DNA of 64,000 nt, taken from positions 1 through 64,000 of the forward strand of contig JAOTOM010004127.1 in NCBI GenBank assembly GCA_034440615.1. Reading direction: 5' to 3'. The translations under genes and the position numbers were made by a program. The notes below the pieces were generated by a model, which was not told where the DNA came from, searched no databases, and worked only from the letters and a program-made list of their open reading frames with translations. Shown here one piece after another: positions 12,000 through 25,000 of the stretch (positions within the stretch are counted from its first letter, which is position 1; each line of letters starts with the position of its first letter). This DNA is from Ashinkailepas kermadecensis. Its lineage: Eukaryota > Arthropoda > Thecostraca > Neolepadidae.

Positions 12000-12700
12000 T
12001 CTGTGATAGGTATGTAGTAACAGGCCCGTCCGTGACTGTTCGGTAGCTACGGCTGGTTCTGTGAGAGGTCGGCAGTGACAGCTGGCTCAGCGACAGGTCG
12101 GTAGTAACAGACCAGCTCTGGGACAGATGCGGCTATTTGACTAACGGCTGTTCTGCAGCAGGTGGATAGTGCCAGCCGGTTCTGTGACAGGTTGGTAGCG
12201 ACGGTTGATTCTGTGACAGATTGATGGTGACAACTGGCGCTGTAACAAGTGGATAACGACGGCTGATTCTGTGACAGGTTGGTAGTGACGACTGGCTTTA
12301 TGACCGGTGGAAAGTGACGCTTGTTACTGTGACTGGTTGGTAGCGACGGCTATCTCTGTGTCAGGCTGATAGTGACGGCTGATTATGTGATAGGTTGGTG
12401 GTAACGACTGATTCCGTGACAGGTGGATAGTGACGTCTGGTTCTTTGCGACAGGTTGGTAGTGACGTCTGGTTCTGCAACAGGTTGGTAGTGGCGGCTGT
12501 TTCTGTGACAGGTTGGTAGGGATGGCTGGTTCTGTGACAGGTTGATAGTGACGCATGATTACGTGACAGGTTGTTAGTGACGACTGATTCTGTGACAGGT
12601 GGATAGTGACGGCTGGTTCTTTGGCAGGTTGGCAGTGACGACGGGCTCTGTGACAGGTCGGTAGAGACGTGCTGGTTCTGTGACAGGTCGATAGTGCAAG
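12000..12700. repeat. Diverged ~28-bp minisatellite, about 24 copies
   Basis: Units resemble TTCTGTGACAGGTTGGTAG followed by TGACGGCTG, with indels and many substitutions. The antisense strand of the last units reads as repeated RPVTEP, a by-product of the repeat. Confidence 0.85.
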
Positions 12701-12732
12701 TCGGGCGGGTGTCTACTGACGATGTGAGCCGG

Positions 12733-12985
12733 CACGCAAGTCCGCATCGGACTTGACGGTGTCAAGTCAAGTCGGACTTGACGTCAAGTCGGACTTGACT
12801 TGAAGTCAAGTCGGACTTGACGGTGTCAAGTCAATGAAGGAAGTCAAGGAGGAAATCAAGGGAGTCAAGGAGGAAGTCAAGTCGGACTTGACGGTGTCAA
12901 GTCATCGGACTTGACGGTGTCACTTGACGGTGCGGACTTGACGGTGTCAAGACCGCATCGGACTTGACAAGTCCGGTCGGACTGT
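12733..12985. repeat. Cluster of TCAAGTC/GACTTGA palindromic motifs
   Basis: Many copies of GTCAAGTC and its inverse GACTTGAC alternate, for example GTCAAGTCGGACTTGAC, a near-perfect palindrome. The block CGGACTTGACGGTGTCAAG recurs several times. Both orientations are interleaved, so the single strand can fold in many ways. Confidence 0.85.
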
Positions 12986-12989
12986 CACG

Positions 12990-13571
12990 GTGCAGTGGCG
13001 ATGCCGTGAAGTGCAGGCGGTACAGTGTCACGCATCAGGTACAGTACCTCGCATCGAAACCGAGGACACGCTCGAAGATGGTAGCAGCGATTCCTTATGA
13101 CGTAGAGGAAATGCAGGAAGGGCGGAGGAGATAGGAGATTTGGAATTTTGGTGCGGGAAGTCGGGCGTTCGCTGTTTTTGAATGCTGTATCGTAATTATA
13201 CCTTAGGATATGTAGGCCAGAGACATCTTGTCCAGAACGAAATGCTGGGGCATGACAGGAAGTTCTAAAAAGTGCTTACACTAGCTTAAAGTTGAGGTTA
13301 CTGCCATGCGTACGAACCATTGCTACTAACTAACCATTGCTCATGAATTATATTCCCAGAAGAACTATTGTTTGCATCGAATGATGACTTATGCTACCCT
13401 ATTGTTTACTACATTTAACATTGCCATTGCCTCCCTCTCTCCTTAGACAACTGGCTATGACGTCGACTGTATTTTCGAGCCCGGGCAAAATTTGCTGACC
13501 TTTTTAAGAAGGGTTAGACAAAGCTCAAATATTTGTCAGGAAAATCTAACGGTACCAATAAAAACCGCATT

Positions 13572-13572
<1 letters not shown>
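12990..13572. other. No feature recognised
   Basis: Single-copy-looking intron sequence between the palindromic cluster and a CA repeat. Confidence 0.4.

Positions 13573-13604
<32 letters not shown>
13573..13604. repeat. (CA)n microsatellite
   Basis: About 15 CA dinucleotides in an uninterrupted run. Confidence 0.95.
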
Positions 13605-13607
<3 letters not shown>

Positions 13608-13671
13608 AACGGGGATGGTAGGGATGTAGGGATGTGGGCCAGACCAGCATATCGACCCAGCTCTTAAATAA

Positions 13672-13689
13672 ATCCTGGATCCGTCCCCA
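13672..13689. mobile_element. Possible solitary hAT-type terminus
   Basis: TCCTGGATCCGTCCCCA matches the right-end terminus of the MITEs elsewhere in this window (CCTGGATCCGCCCCTG). A second terminus-like sequence, CTGGGCAGATCCAGC, follows at about 13714. I could not find the matching partner ends or an 8-bp duplication, so these may be truncated copies. Confidence 0.4.
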
Positions 13690-14488
13690 CTAAAACTTAA
13701 TTGACGCACTGACTGGGCAGATCCAGCTGGTCGAAATTTGTGTGAACCTGAACTAGCAGCGATAAGACCAACGGTATGTTTACAATGGTATATGAGCTTT
13801 GTGACAAAAAGCTAGGACCAAGGCATGTTTCCCCTTTCAAATAGTCACACTTTGTGGCAGGAACGCTGAAGTGCCCTTCCCTTCCACATGCTCCCCGACA
13901 TGGAAGTTTTCCTGGGCGGTGCCAAATGCCTACCTCACATTGGCTTAGAGCCATAGGGCGGGAGATACGACAGAAAACCTGCTTCCATCTAACAATAACT
14001 CCATGATGCTGCAGGGAGAAAGACATTAAAATGTTCATGCCTTCGCCGATGTCTGAATGAAGTCATACATGATGGGCATTTCTGTTGGCAATCAAAATAT
14101 ATGGAACTCTTCCGGTGAAACCTACGAACTCGGCGCCGGATATTTGATTTATGGCTGTGTCTTCGTGGAACAGCATCATGATAAATCGGATCCCGGTGTT
14201 TTAAAATATGAAGTTTTCCCATGCTTTTAATCTTCGTCTTTGTCTGGAATTACTCCTCGCAAAAATCGTCCTTGCTAGCTAGCCGGCTGGATACGGCAGT
14301 GTCATGTTGGATGTTGGTTGTCTCTCCTGGGACTTTGGAGGCTCTACAATACGTTTTGTCCAATTATGTCTTGTGTGTGTCATAAGCTTAGTGTTGCATT
14401 TGTTTAGAAGAGTGAGCACAACGTCCCCCACCGTGAGGTTTTTCTCAAAAGGAAGCCTTTCTGTTCCGTGTTCCGTGTTTCTCAAAAG

Positions 14489-14557
14489 GATCCCAATTCG
14501 ATCCTTCACGGATCGACTCCACGGGGCGGCCGTTCGGATTCCAGCTCTAAATGATAG
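14489..14557 (-). repeat. Dispersed repeat, copy in inverted orientation
   Basis: The reverse complement contains TTTAGAGCTGGAATCCGAAC, then GGCCGCCCCGTGGA, nearly identical to 15597-15630. The pair forms inverted repeats about 70 bp long separated by about 1 kb. Confidence 0.75.
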
Positions 14558-15594
14558 TTTCGAGCTAAACTATCCCCACTCTCCTTCAGCCATCCGGAGT
14601 CTTCACACATGTGGTACAGGTGACCTGAAGTATTCCACTTTCCAGTTCCGATCAAAAAGTAGAACGCACTGGAATCAGTGCATATAGTTAGTGTACAGTG
14701 ACATTTTTACATCAGTACATTTGTATTATGCCAGAGGCTCGAGAAGGGGAGCATCTCCGATATTGAGACCCACATTACTATATAAATAGTTATAAAAGAA
14801 AAGATGCACTATGTTGCTCTTTCGTTCTACCCAAATTCCTTTGCCGATAGCGATGTGCTTTTCCAAAGCCTTCCAGCTCATAATTAATCCCCACCTCTCC
14901 AATGTTAACCATCGGACGGTGGCCTACCTACCGAAAAGGTTAATATTTGTTTTCCATTCCCCTCTCTCATGCAAAAGCATGCCTAGCTTACCATGCGACA
15001 TCACGTATATCAAACGTGCTAATTTGCATGCAATGAACATTGCATTAGCTAGCTGGCGCTGTAGTGACAATGATGGCGGTAGCCTTTCCACTCGATTATG
15101 AACTTCACAGCTTTTAATGACAACTCGTGCTGATGAATAAATGATCTTGCTAATGTGCCTAAATAGGCATTGCTGGTTTCACTCAATGACGTTGTTGAAG
15201 TACAATGGCTGAAATCGTAGCTGGCACACGACGCGAAACATGGCACCCCGACCACAGCGGGACCAATTAGCATTAGTCTTCTATTTGCGTCACAGGCTGG
15301 TCGATCCCGTGCTCCCGCTTCGCCCAAGTTAAACGGTGGGAGGACCCAGGCCGGCCAGGCCCCTGCCTCACTGCCGCTCGAACGGACATTCGCCTCAGGG
15401 CTCAGTGGGGTCGGTAGCCTAGGGCTCAGAGCTCCTTCGTCTCAGAGCTCAGCGGGCTGCCCAGTGCGGGGTGTGGCCCAGAGCTGGGAGGGGCTTGCTC
15501 AGGGCAGCGTCGGCAGGAAAGCTCGTTTCTGGCGCGTCCTAACGACCCGTCGACTCCTGCTGTTGCTCCGTGACTTATGGCTGCGCCGCGCGCC

Positions 15595-15664
15595 GACAAT
15601 TTAGAGCTGGAATCCGAACGGCCGCCCCGTGGAATCGATCCGTCGGAACAGATTGGGCATCCTT
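15595..15664 (+). repeat. Dispersed repeat, partner of 14489-14557
   Basis: Contains TTTAGAGCTGGAATCCGAAC on the plus strand. Similarity to the partner continues through TCGATCCGT and ends near ATCCTT, with weaker match beyond. Confidence 0.75.
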
Positions 15665-15689
15665 TAGAAAACAAGCTGTTGTGCGCTGA

Positions 15690-17715
15690 GCTGAATTCAG
15701 CACGATTTCGCATCGGTTTTGGTGGGATGACATGCCCGGTTTCGGAAGAAGTCTATTTCAGTAAGTTGGTCGCAGTGACGCGTGGAGCTTAGGGTAGTTA
15801 GCAAGCTGCATTTCCCTCTAAATTAAGCTATGGCTTTGCGTCCCCAAGCCTTGCGAAATTTATCGTGAGTTCTACGTCGTTGCATGAAGGGATAAATTCA
15901 CGTTTGTCTTGTTTCTTCCCCCAGCCCGATACAGATGAGCGCGATTCAGTGCCCTCAATTGAGTTTTGTACTTTGCATCTTCATTTTATTTGCTTTTTGC
16001 TACGACGGAGGGCCTGCGCTGACATTGAGACAGAGCTGATCTGCGCCCTGAGTGGTGAGAGGCCTGATAACCGAGTGTGGGGATGTGCGATTTTCAACTT
16101 TTCTTTTGTATCGGAGCCGCTGTGCTGTCCTCTATTATGAACGCATTTTGCACTTCCGAAATCTGGATTGTCCGATGCAAGTCGCTGCCGGTGCTCAGGC
16201 TTTAATGTCGCACTCAAAATGTAAGCTCGAAGACGATTCTTATGAAATCGCCACTTCGTTCGCACCACAGAGAGCTCGTTCCCCCATGAAGCCGACAGGC
16301 GCCAACTCCACAGCGGTGGTAGTCGGCTTCGCTGCGCACGCAGTAGTTATCGGCCCCTTCCTGCGCTAGACAACGGTATCAATGCATCATGTCCAATGCA
16401 TGGCGTAGTGCCAACCCGTCCGCGACGGTGGTCGTCTGAGCTCGGCACGCGACTGTTCCACTGTCGACGGGGGACGCCACGGCTGCCGGCCGGATCTGCT
16501 GGACACGCGGCGTCGTGCGGCTCATGCGGCGTCGGAAAATCTGGCCGCGTTCCGCGTGTGCGACGTCAGCTGCCCTCGGGCGAGGCGACTCACCAGCCGC
16601 GCCGACCGCTTCTCACCGACACGCCGACGGGCACCATTCATTGGACACGAGTAGACGTCCGCACCAAATGAATGGAGGTGGAGTCTATTGTAGAGGTGCA
16701 GTCAAGCTGTCGGCCACAGGCTGCTTCGCCTCGAAAAGGACTATTATCTGTGATGCGACTATTGTCTTTGATGAAGACAATGCTGGAGCTGTGCTATGCA
16801 GAAACTGCTTTGAAGTGGGTGCGGGGAGCCATCTTGAATTGGTTCATTCACACGCGGCTCCACAGGGGTTATGCCAAACCTTTGGCTAGGTTGATCGGCA
16901 ACCTCCATATTTTTCTTCGAGCTGTTTGGCTGATGACTATGTATTCTCATCATGTATTTACATTGCTTCGCTGAACCGTGCTAGCACATTGATGGCATCT
17001 ATTGATTCAAGCCGTCCTGCACTTGCTGTTATTTATCATCACAATTCATGTTTTTAAAGCAAATGTTTCTATGACGGAAATATTTGCACTGATCAGCATC
17101 CTACAATTTAATAATTATCGCTTTTATCATTCTAGTGAGAGGACGGTAGTTTTGGTTCAGGTGAAGGCAAAGGTTTGCTGGTACACACTACACACTCACA
17201 ACAATAGTACACACTCTCGAAATCGGGAGTGTGATTATTTTGCATAATATTCTCAAAAATATTATACTAGTTATAGGAGAATGTCGGGAATCTATCAGGC
17301 AGAGGAGGCGACGGTGTTAATTATATTGACCATGCTGCAACCGTTCAAAATTGGGAACTGGCTAGCTAACGTGGCTACAATATTTTTTTCTTTGATCCAA
17401 CGAAACGGAAGCATTATCTTTTGTCTGGTCTTTCAGCCGCAACTAGCTTGTTCTTCACATATCTAGGCTTGCCAGCCAACATCGCAGTAATGTTTTTGGC
17501 CTGAGGGTCAGTAGATGGTGACAGCAAGAGGCGAGACCCTCTTACCACTTGCATCTATTTACAAGCGAAGATGAAGCCCGAGTGAGTCTACTCTCGATTC
17601 TGTACGAAGTATTCACAGAAATGACCCGGCCCAACCCTAGGCTTGTCGTGACTCATGCATCACATAAACTTCGTTCTCAATGCAAAATGTATGTACCCCA
17701 TGCGTTTTGAGACAC
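15690..17715. other. No feature recognised
   Basis: Single-copy-looking intron sequence of mixed composition. Open frames on both strands are short and show no known motif. Confidence 0.4.
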
Positions 17716-17719
17716 TTAC

Positions 17720-17880
17720 ACCGCTGTGTGCAGCTCACGCCTGCCAGGCGAGCTGCTCCTCCCCGACACTCTCACACCACTGTGTGTAGCTCACGCCCAT
17801 CAGACGAGTGGCTCCTCCCTGAGTCTCACATAGCCGCTGTGTGCAGCTCACGCCTGCCAGGCGAGCTGCTCCTCCCTGAC
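17720..17880. repeat. ~57-bp tandem repeat, 3 copies
   Basis: CTGTGTGCAGCTCACGCC starts at about 17724, 17780 (CTGTGTGTAGC variant) and 17837. The first and third copies are more alike than either is to the middle one. Confidence 0.85.
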
Positions 17881-17889
17881 AACCATGGG

Positions 17890-19900
17890 CTTCGAAAGAT
17901 TGCAGTGGTTGAGACCAGCACACCCCGCCATCCCAGGCGCAGATGGCGGGCTGTTTTGGCGCGGGGAGCGCAGTTCAGATATTTGGTCGGCGCTCTGTGC
18001 CATTCAGTAATCACCGACATCAGCCGGCTGTGGAGAGTCTCAAAACGTCACTCCTCCGGGTTACCGGAAGTGAAGCGTCTGGCACACCTACTGGTTGGGC
18101 ACGTCCCCCGCGGCCATTGGAGGGTAACATCGAATGGATATATCCGTATTGATGTCCGTTTGGCATGGATAGCCAAGCGGATCGGATGGTGTTCGGTGAA
18201 AAAATATGGTTGCGGATTGGACAACTGATTGGCTCTCCAACTTTTACTGCAAAATTAAGAGTTAACAAAATGGCCATGCTTGCTCTCCAATCACAACCTT
18301 GCATAATAAATATACGGATTGGCTAGTGCTGTTTTATACAAAATTGTCCAAAAAAATATGTGAGCCACCACTCATGTACCCTGTCATACTTTTAATTGTG
18401 GGCATCCTTAATGTGAAGTACATGCACATGTAGCTTGATTCGGATTCATTCCACCGTTGTCTTAATTTTCAGTCCTCAAATGTTTCCACAATCCAGTTGA
18501 CTGCGATTACATTATCAATGGTCTTTTGCATATACTACCCATAAGCACCTTCAGCAACCCACTCATTCCACCTACAGCTTCATTCTTATCCAGGTAGGTA
18601 GATACCTACATGCACATTGTGCATCTATGACACACTCCAGTCCCGCGCCACAGGTGAAGTGAGCCAAATAGTACTGCTAACTTACGAGTCGATGATATAA
18701 TAGTCCCAATAGGCAACATGCAACATAATTGTTTTTGTTGAACAAAGCAACACTATTGGCGTCCCTGGTCTTCTAAGATAAACTTATCAAATACTACGAC
18801 ACACAGCCACATGCTTGGAGTCAGAACACGGCTATGAAATACCAGTGAGCGTGAACTGCATCTAAGGGGAGAGAGGGAAGGTAGTGCCGAACCATTAAAA
18901 TAGACGTTGCTTAAAATTATCCCAACTAGTACAGGCCCATCTCTCGCTATATTTCGATGGAAAATAGCAGCATGCCTGTAGATTGTACTGATCAATGTCG
19001 CTGAGTAAATGGAAACATTGGCAGCACTAACCTATTTCTAGGTAATATTTGTACCGTACTAGGAAAGCCACTACATAATGACGAAATACTAATAGTATAA
19101 ACGCAATAATTTGTAGATTTTGATATCAAATATAGCATTCTTGTCTGTTGAAAAGAAGTCGGCTGTATGTCCAAAAGTATGCATGCTATATAATTCACGT
19201 ATCCTGGAGTGTTTTCAGCTTGTTCTCTCTGAAATTGAATAAAAAAGTATTCGCTGCCAGATGTCAAGAACGCCGGTGTTGACATATATGGAAGCGTATT
19301 TATTTTCTACGCTATCGGATAGTGTAGTGTAGTCAAACCCGACGCAGTCGGGGACAGATCAGACGTCGACATGTATTTCATTCGTTGGTAGTAGGCTTGT
19401 TTCTTCTCTGCTTGTAGGATGTTGCTTCTTCTATGTTTCTTCTAGGATGAGGACCGCACATGTGATCTGAACTGAATTTCTATGCTTTTGTAACATATGT
19501 TGCAGCTGGGGAAGATGCAATGCACCTGATTAGCAAACTGTCAATTTGATCTTTGCGTTAACGCAGCGCTTGGACTTGATGGTCTATTTGCTATTTATTA
19601 CCGCAATAAATCAAATTTCAGTTATATTACATCTTCGGAAGCGGATTGGATTGCGGATGCACATCTCTATCCAGCACGGATACGGATGCGGATTGGATTG
19701 GTCCATACGGACCCGGCTCGGAGCGTATTTGGCAATTTTCCGTGGGCGTTACGCTCTGGCGCGTCCACCGCTCGTCCACATCAGTGCCGGCCGGCTGACC
19801 GGCCGCCGGAGGCCGTGTCGCACACGGCCCATAACCGGGCCCCGTCTCCACTGTGGCGCTGAGGGACGGCGCGCCGCGTCACTCCCAGCCGGCTCGTTGG
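17890..19900. other. Single-copy-looking stretch with GGATTGGAT motifs
   Basis: Mostly unremarkable. Clusters of (C)GGATTGGAT-like motifs occur at about 18130-18310 and 19635-19705. No coding domain was recognised. Confidence 0.4.
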
Positions 19901-19929
19901 GGCGGCGGCTGGTGCGGTCAGACGGCAGG

Positions 19930-20225
19930 ACGGCCCGGTCGGCGGGGTCGGCGGGGTCGGCGGGGGTCGGCGGGGGTCGGCGGGGGTCGGCGGGGGTCGG
20001 TGGGGGTCGGTGGGCGTCGGCGGGGGTCGGCCGTCAGGCGGCGCCTGTGGAGATCGGCTTCTCAGCACTGTCGCCGGCTTCTCACGGTGACCGGCGGAGG
20101 TCGGCGGAGGTCGGCGGGGATCGGCGGAGGTCGGCGGGGATCGGCGGAGGTCGGTGCGGGTCGACGGAGGTCGGCTGGGGTCGTCGGGGGTCGGCGGGGG
20201 TCGGCGGGAGTTGGCGGGTCCCGAC
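19930..20225. repeat. G-rich 10- to 18-bp tandem repeat (GGTCGGCGGG type)
   Basis: Units GGTCGGCGGG and GGAGGTCGGCGGGGATC-like alternate, split by a non-repeated segment at about 20035-20090. The plus strand carries many GGGGG runs separated by four to six bases, fitting G-quadruplex patterns. Overlapping long open frames on both strands result from the lack of stop codons in the unit. Confidence 0.9.
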
Positions 20226-20589
20226 AGACGGCGCCTGTGGAGACCGGACGGGCCTCCTTGGCCAACACTGTTGCCGGCTTCTCACGGTGACCGGTGGGGT
20301 CACGTCTGCTGGCGCTCTCAGGGGTCAGACGGCCCCGCCAGCTGACACCTCCAGACCAGACCGGCCACGTCAACTGACGCTGGGCCGCGGGCCGATCCGA
20401 TCCTCCGGCAATCGCAGGATACACACGGGTTAATCTCCTTCGTCGGCAGCTGTTATTTCCAGGAACCCCACGCGCCCTTCAGCTGGATTTCTCCAGGGAC
20501 AGAAGGCTGTCGTCAAATGACATTTGTGACAGCAGATGGGCGTCGCCAGCTGGCATTCTCAGGTGCCGTTCATCCCCGTCAAATGACAC

Positions 20590-20885
20590 CTAGTGACGGG
20601 ACCGATTGCGTCAACCGACACTCTCAGGAACGACATCGACCCGGTCAGCTGGTACCCCTCAAGACCAGACGACACGTTAGCTGGTATTCCCAGGGACAGA
20701 CAGACCCGTCAGCAAACACTTTCAGGGACCACACCGGCCCGGTCGGCTGGTATCCCTTCGACCCTTAGGGCCAGATGATACGTCGGCTAGTACTCTCAGG
20801 GACCGGCTGGGCCCCACAAGCCGACACGCTCAGGAACCGGTCGGGCCCCGTAGGCCGACACCCTCAGGACCAGCTATGCCCCGTA
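20590..20885. repeat. Diverged ~33-bp tandem repeat
   Basis: Repeated order of GCTGGTAYYC, CTCAGGGACC and GGCCCCGTA-like blocks, about nine units, strongly diverged. Confidence 0.65.
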
Positions 20886-20889
20886 GACT

Positions 20890-22060
20890 CCAGGACCGTC
20901 GCAGCCGTCGAGAATGACCGGCTCTGCACAGCTCCAACGCATGACGTCACCCCGCATCTCGCCCTGGCGTCCGACGGCACTCGGTCTTTCCCGAGCACCA
21001 GGCCGCGCCGCCGCCGGCGGGTAGCGCCTCTGGGACATGCATCATTCACACAGGTCACGCCGGAACATGAGCGGAGCGGCCGTCAGACGTGTCCTCCTCG
21101 GGAGCGGTGGGACTCATCGCGCTCTTCCCGGTCGATTGGCACTGCATACTAACGTGCATCTGCGGCGCCGAGGCCCGGCCGCGTCGCCATTTGGTCCACC
21201 AGGGCGGCGACGGGGGCGTGTCCTCTATCGTGCAGTTGGATCAATGGGATGGTCGATGATCCGCTTTCACTGGCAGACCAATGCTGTTGGCGGGTCGTGC
21301 ACGTGACATCGCATCAGTGGCACTACCTGGCCGCGAGGATGTGTGAACTTGTCAATACTGAGTGGGACGCAGTGCCACTTTTATGGCCAATTCAGTCCAG
21401 TGCACAGCAAGTTAATGGTTAAGCTTCAATGAAATTGGGTGTACGACCGTGAGTGCTGATCCTTTGCTGCTACAGCCATGGCATGTTATCAGACATGCAG
21501 TTGGACATCTTGGAATTTCTTCCCTAGTGTCGTCAGGTTAATGTATTCAGCAATTGTTTCCTATGTTGCATATTTAACCTTGCAGCATTGACATGCCATC
21601 CGTTGTGCAGTCAGGTAGGAGACATTAGCCTGCTAGACAGTCAGACAGGTGACATTAGCCTGCTCGCGTAGTCAGACTAATTATTGGTGACATTGGAGTG
21701 TTCCCTTTCGTGACAATAGGCCAAGGGTGTTCCTACGTTGTCTATTGCGAAGTCAGAGCGGTGACACTGTGTCCCGTGTCTTGTAACTGGTCGAGTTTCT
21801 CTATACTATGCGCCAGACCTGATCAACAACACGCACCACGATGCTGTTACGTGCTGTGCTGTACCCAGGGTACACCTCTCGCCAGGTGATAGGCGTGACC
21901 CTCCTCACGATCGATGCTAAGCTGTTCTCTGAGGCGTCTGGTCACCATGCGGTCGCCAAGTGCCACTGACGGTCAGCCGCAGCTGCCTCTCCCTGGCTGC
22001 GGCTGGGTGACCGGGTCTGGCCTGGCTCGTCACCGTCACGGAGTGGGCAGGGGCTGAGCT
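20890..22060. other. No feature recognised left of the large minisatellite
   Basis: GC-rich at first, then mixed. Short direct repeats of GACATTAGCCTGCT occur near 21625 and 21650. No coding domain seen. Confidence 0.4.
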
Positions 22061-22074
22061 GGCGCGAATTGGGT

Positions 22075-25000
22075 CAGACGGCGGGGGATGAGGTGAGACG
22101 GCGGGGGATGAGGTGAGACGGCGGGGTGAGGTCAGACGGCGGGGTGAGGCGAGACGGCAGGGGATGGGGTGAGACGGCGGGGGATGAGATGAGACGGCGG
22201 GGGATGAAGGTGAGACGGCGGGGTGAGGTCAGACGGCGGGGTGAGGCGAGACGGCGGGGGATGAGATGAGACGGCGGGGGATGAGGTGAGACGGCGGGGA
22301 TGAGGTGAGACGGCGGGGATGAGGTGAGACGGCGGGGTGAGGTCAGACGGCGGGGTGAGGCGAGACGGCGGGGGATGAGGTGAGACAGCGGGGGGATGAG
22401 GTGAGACGGCGGGGATGAGGTGAGACGGCGGGGATGAGGTGAGACGGCGGGGATGAGGTGAGACGGCGGGGGATGAGGTGAGACAGCGGGGTGAGGTCAG
22501 ACGGCGGGGTGAGGCGAGACGGCAGGGGATCGGGTGAGACGGCGAGGATGAGGTGAGACGGCGGGGTGAGGTGAGACGGCGGGGTGAGGCGAGACGGCAG
22601 GGGATCGGGTGAGACGGCGGGGATGAGGTGAGACGGCGGGGGATGAGGTGAGACGGCGGGGATGAGGTGAGACGGCAGGGATGAGGTGAGACGGCGGGGA
22701 TGAGGTGAGACAGCGGGGTGAGGTCAGACGGCGGGGTGAGGCGAGACGGCAGGGGATCGGGTGAGACGGCGAGGATGAGGTGAGACGGCGGGGTGAGGTC
22801 AGACGGCGGGGTGAGGCGAGACGGCAGGGGATCGGGTGAGACGGCGGGGATGAGGTGAGACGGCGGGGGATGAGGTGAGACGGCGGGGATGAGGTGAGAC
22901 GGCAGGGATGAGGTGAGACGGCGGGGATGAGGTGAGACGGCAGGGGATGAGGTGAGACGGCGGGGATGAGGTGAGACGGCAGGGATGAGGTGAGACGGCG
23001 GGGATGAGGTGAGACGGCAGGGGATGAGGTGAGACGGCGGGGATGAGGTGAGACGGCGGGGATGAGGTGAGACGGCGGGGATGAGGTGAGACGGCGGGGA
23101 TGAGGTGAGACGGCGGGGGATGAGGTGAGACGGCGGGGATGAGGTGAGACGGCGGGGATGAGGTGAGACGGCGGGGGATGAGGTGAGACGGCGGGGGATG
23201 AGGTAAGATGGCGGGGGATGAGGTGAGACGGCGGGGATGAGGTGAGACGGCGGGGTGATAAGGTGAGACGGCGGGGGTGAGACGGCGGGGGATGAGGTGA
23301 GACGGCGTGGGTGAGACAGCGTGGATGAGGTGGGACGGCGGGGATGAGGTGAGACGACGGGGGATGAGGTTAGACGGCGAGGATGAGGTGAGACGGCCGG
23401 GGGTGAGGTGAGACAGCGGGGGTGATGTGAGACGGCGGGGATGATGTGAGACGGCGGTGGTGAGACGGCGGGGAATGAGGTGAGACGGCGGGGAATGAGG
23501 TGAGACGACGGGACATGAGGTGAGACGCGTGGATTGGGTGAGACGGCGGGGTGAGGTGAGACGGCGAGGGTGAGGTGAGACGGCGGGGTGAGGTGAGACG
23601 GCGGTGGTGAGGCGAGACGGCGGGGTGAAGTGAGACGGCGGGGGTGGGGTGAGACGGCGGTGGTGAAGTTAGACGGCGGGGGTGAGGTGAGACGGCGGGG
23701 ATGAGAGGTGAGACGGAGGGGTGAGGTGAGACGGCGGGGGTGAAGTGAGACGGCGGGGTGAGGTGAGACGGCGGTGGTGAAGTTAGACGGAGGAATGAGG
23801 TGAGACGGCGGGGGATGAGGTGAGACGGCGGGGATGAGGTGAGACGGCGGGGGTGAGGTGAGACGGCGGGGACGGGGTGAGACGGCGGGGGTGAGGTGAG
23901 ACGGCGGGGGTGAGGTGAGACGGCGGGGATGAGGTGAGACGGCGGGGGGTGAAGTGAGACGGCGGGGGTGAAGTGAGACGGCGGGGTGAGGTGAGACGGC
24001 GGGGATGAGGTGAGACGGCGGGGATTAGGTGAGACGGCGGGGATGAAGTGAGACGGCGGGGTGAGACGGCGGGGATGAAGTGAGAGGGCGGGGCGAGGTG
24101 AGACGGCGGGGTGAGACGGCGGGGTGAGACGGCGGGTGATGAGGTGAGATGGCGGGGATGAAGTGAGACGGCGGGGTGAGACGGCGGGGATGAAGTGAGA
24201 CGGCGGCATGAGGTGAGACGGCGGGGTGAGGTGAGACGGCGGGGATGAGGTGAGACGGCGGGGGTGAGGTGAGACGGCGGGGGTGAGGTGAGACGGCGGG
24301 GATGAGGTGAGACGGCGGGGACGGGGTGAGACGGCGGGGTGAGGTGAGACGGCGGGGGTGAGGTGAGACGGCGGGGATGAGGTGAGACGGCGGGGGTGAG
24401 GTGAGACGGCGGGGACGGGGTGAGACGGCGGGGGGTGAGGTGAGACGGCGGGGATGAGGTGAGACGGCGGGGACGGGGTGAGACGGCGGGGGTGAGGTGA
24501 GACGGCGGGGATGAAGTGAGACGGCGGGGGTGAGGTGAGACGGCGGGGATGAGGTGAGACGGCGGGGATGAGGTGAGAGGGCGGGGACGGGGTGAGACGG
24601 CGGGGGAGGTGAGACGGCGGGGTGAGGTGAGACGGCGGGGATGAAGTGAGATGGCGGGGTGAGGTGAGACGGCGGGGTGAGGTGAGACGGCGGGGGTGAG
24701 GTGAGACGGCGGGGGTGAGGTGAGACGGCGGGGGTGAGGTGAGACGGCGGGGGTGAAGTGAGACGGCGGGGGTGAGGTGAGACGGCGGGGATGAGGTGAG
24801 ACGGCGGGGATGAGGTGAGACGGCGGGGATGAAGTGAGACGGCGGGGTGAGACGGCGGGGATGAAGTGAGACGGCGGGGTGAGGTGAGACGGCGGGGTGA
24901 GACGGCGGGGATGAGGTGAGACGGCGGGGTGAGGTGAGACGGCGGGGGATGATGTGAGACGGCAAGGGATGAGGTGATGTGGCGGGGGTGAGACGGTGTG

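Noticed and set aside
19546..20433. 295-codon plus-strand open frame rich in Gly and Arg
   Set aside because: Arises from the GGTCGGCGGG array.
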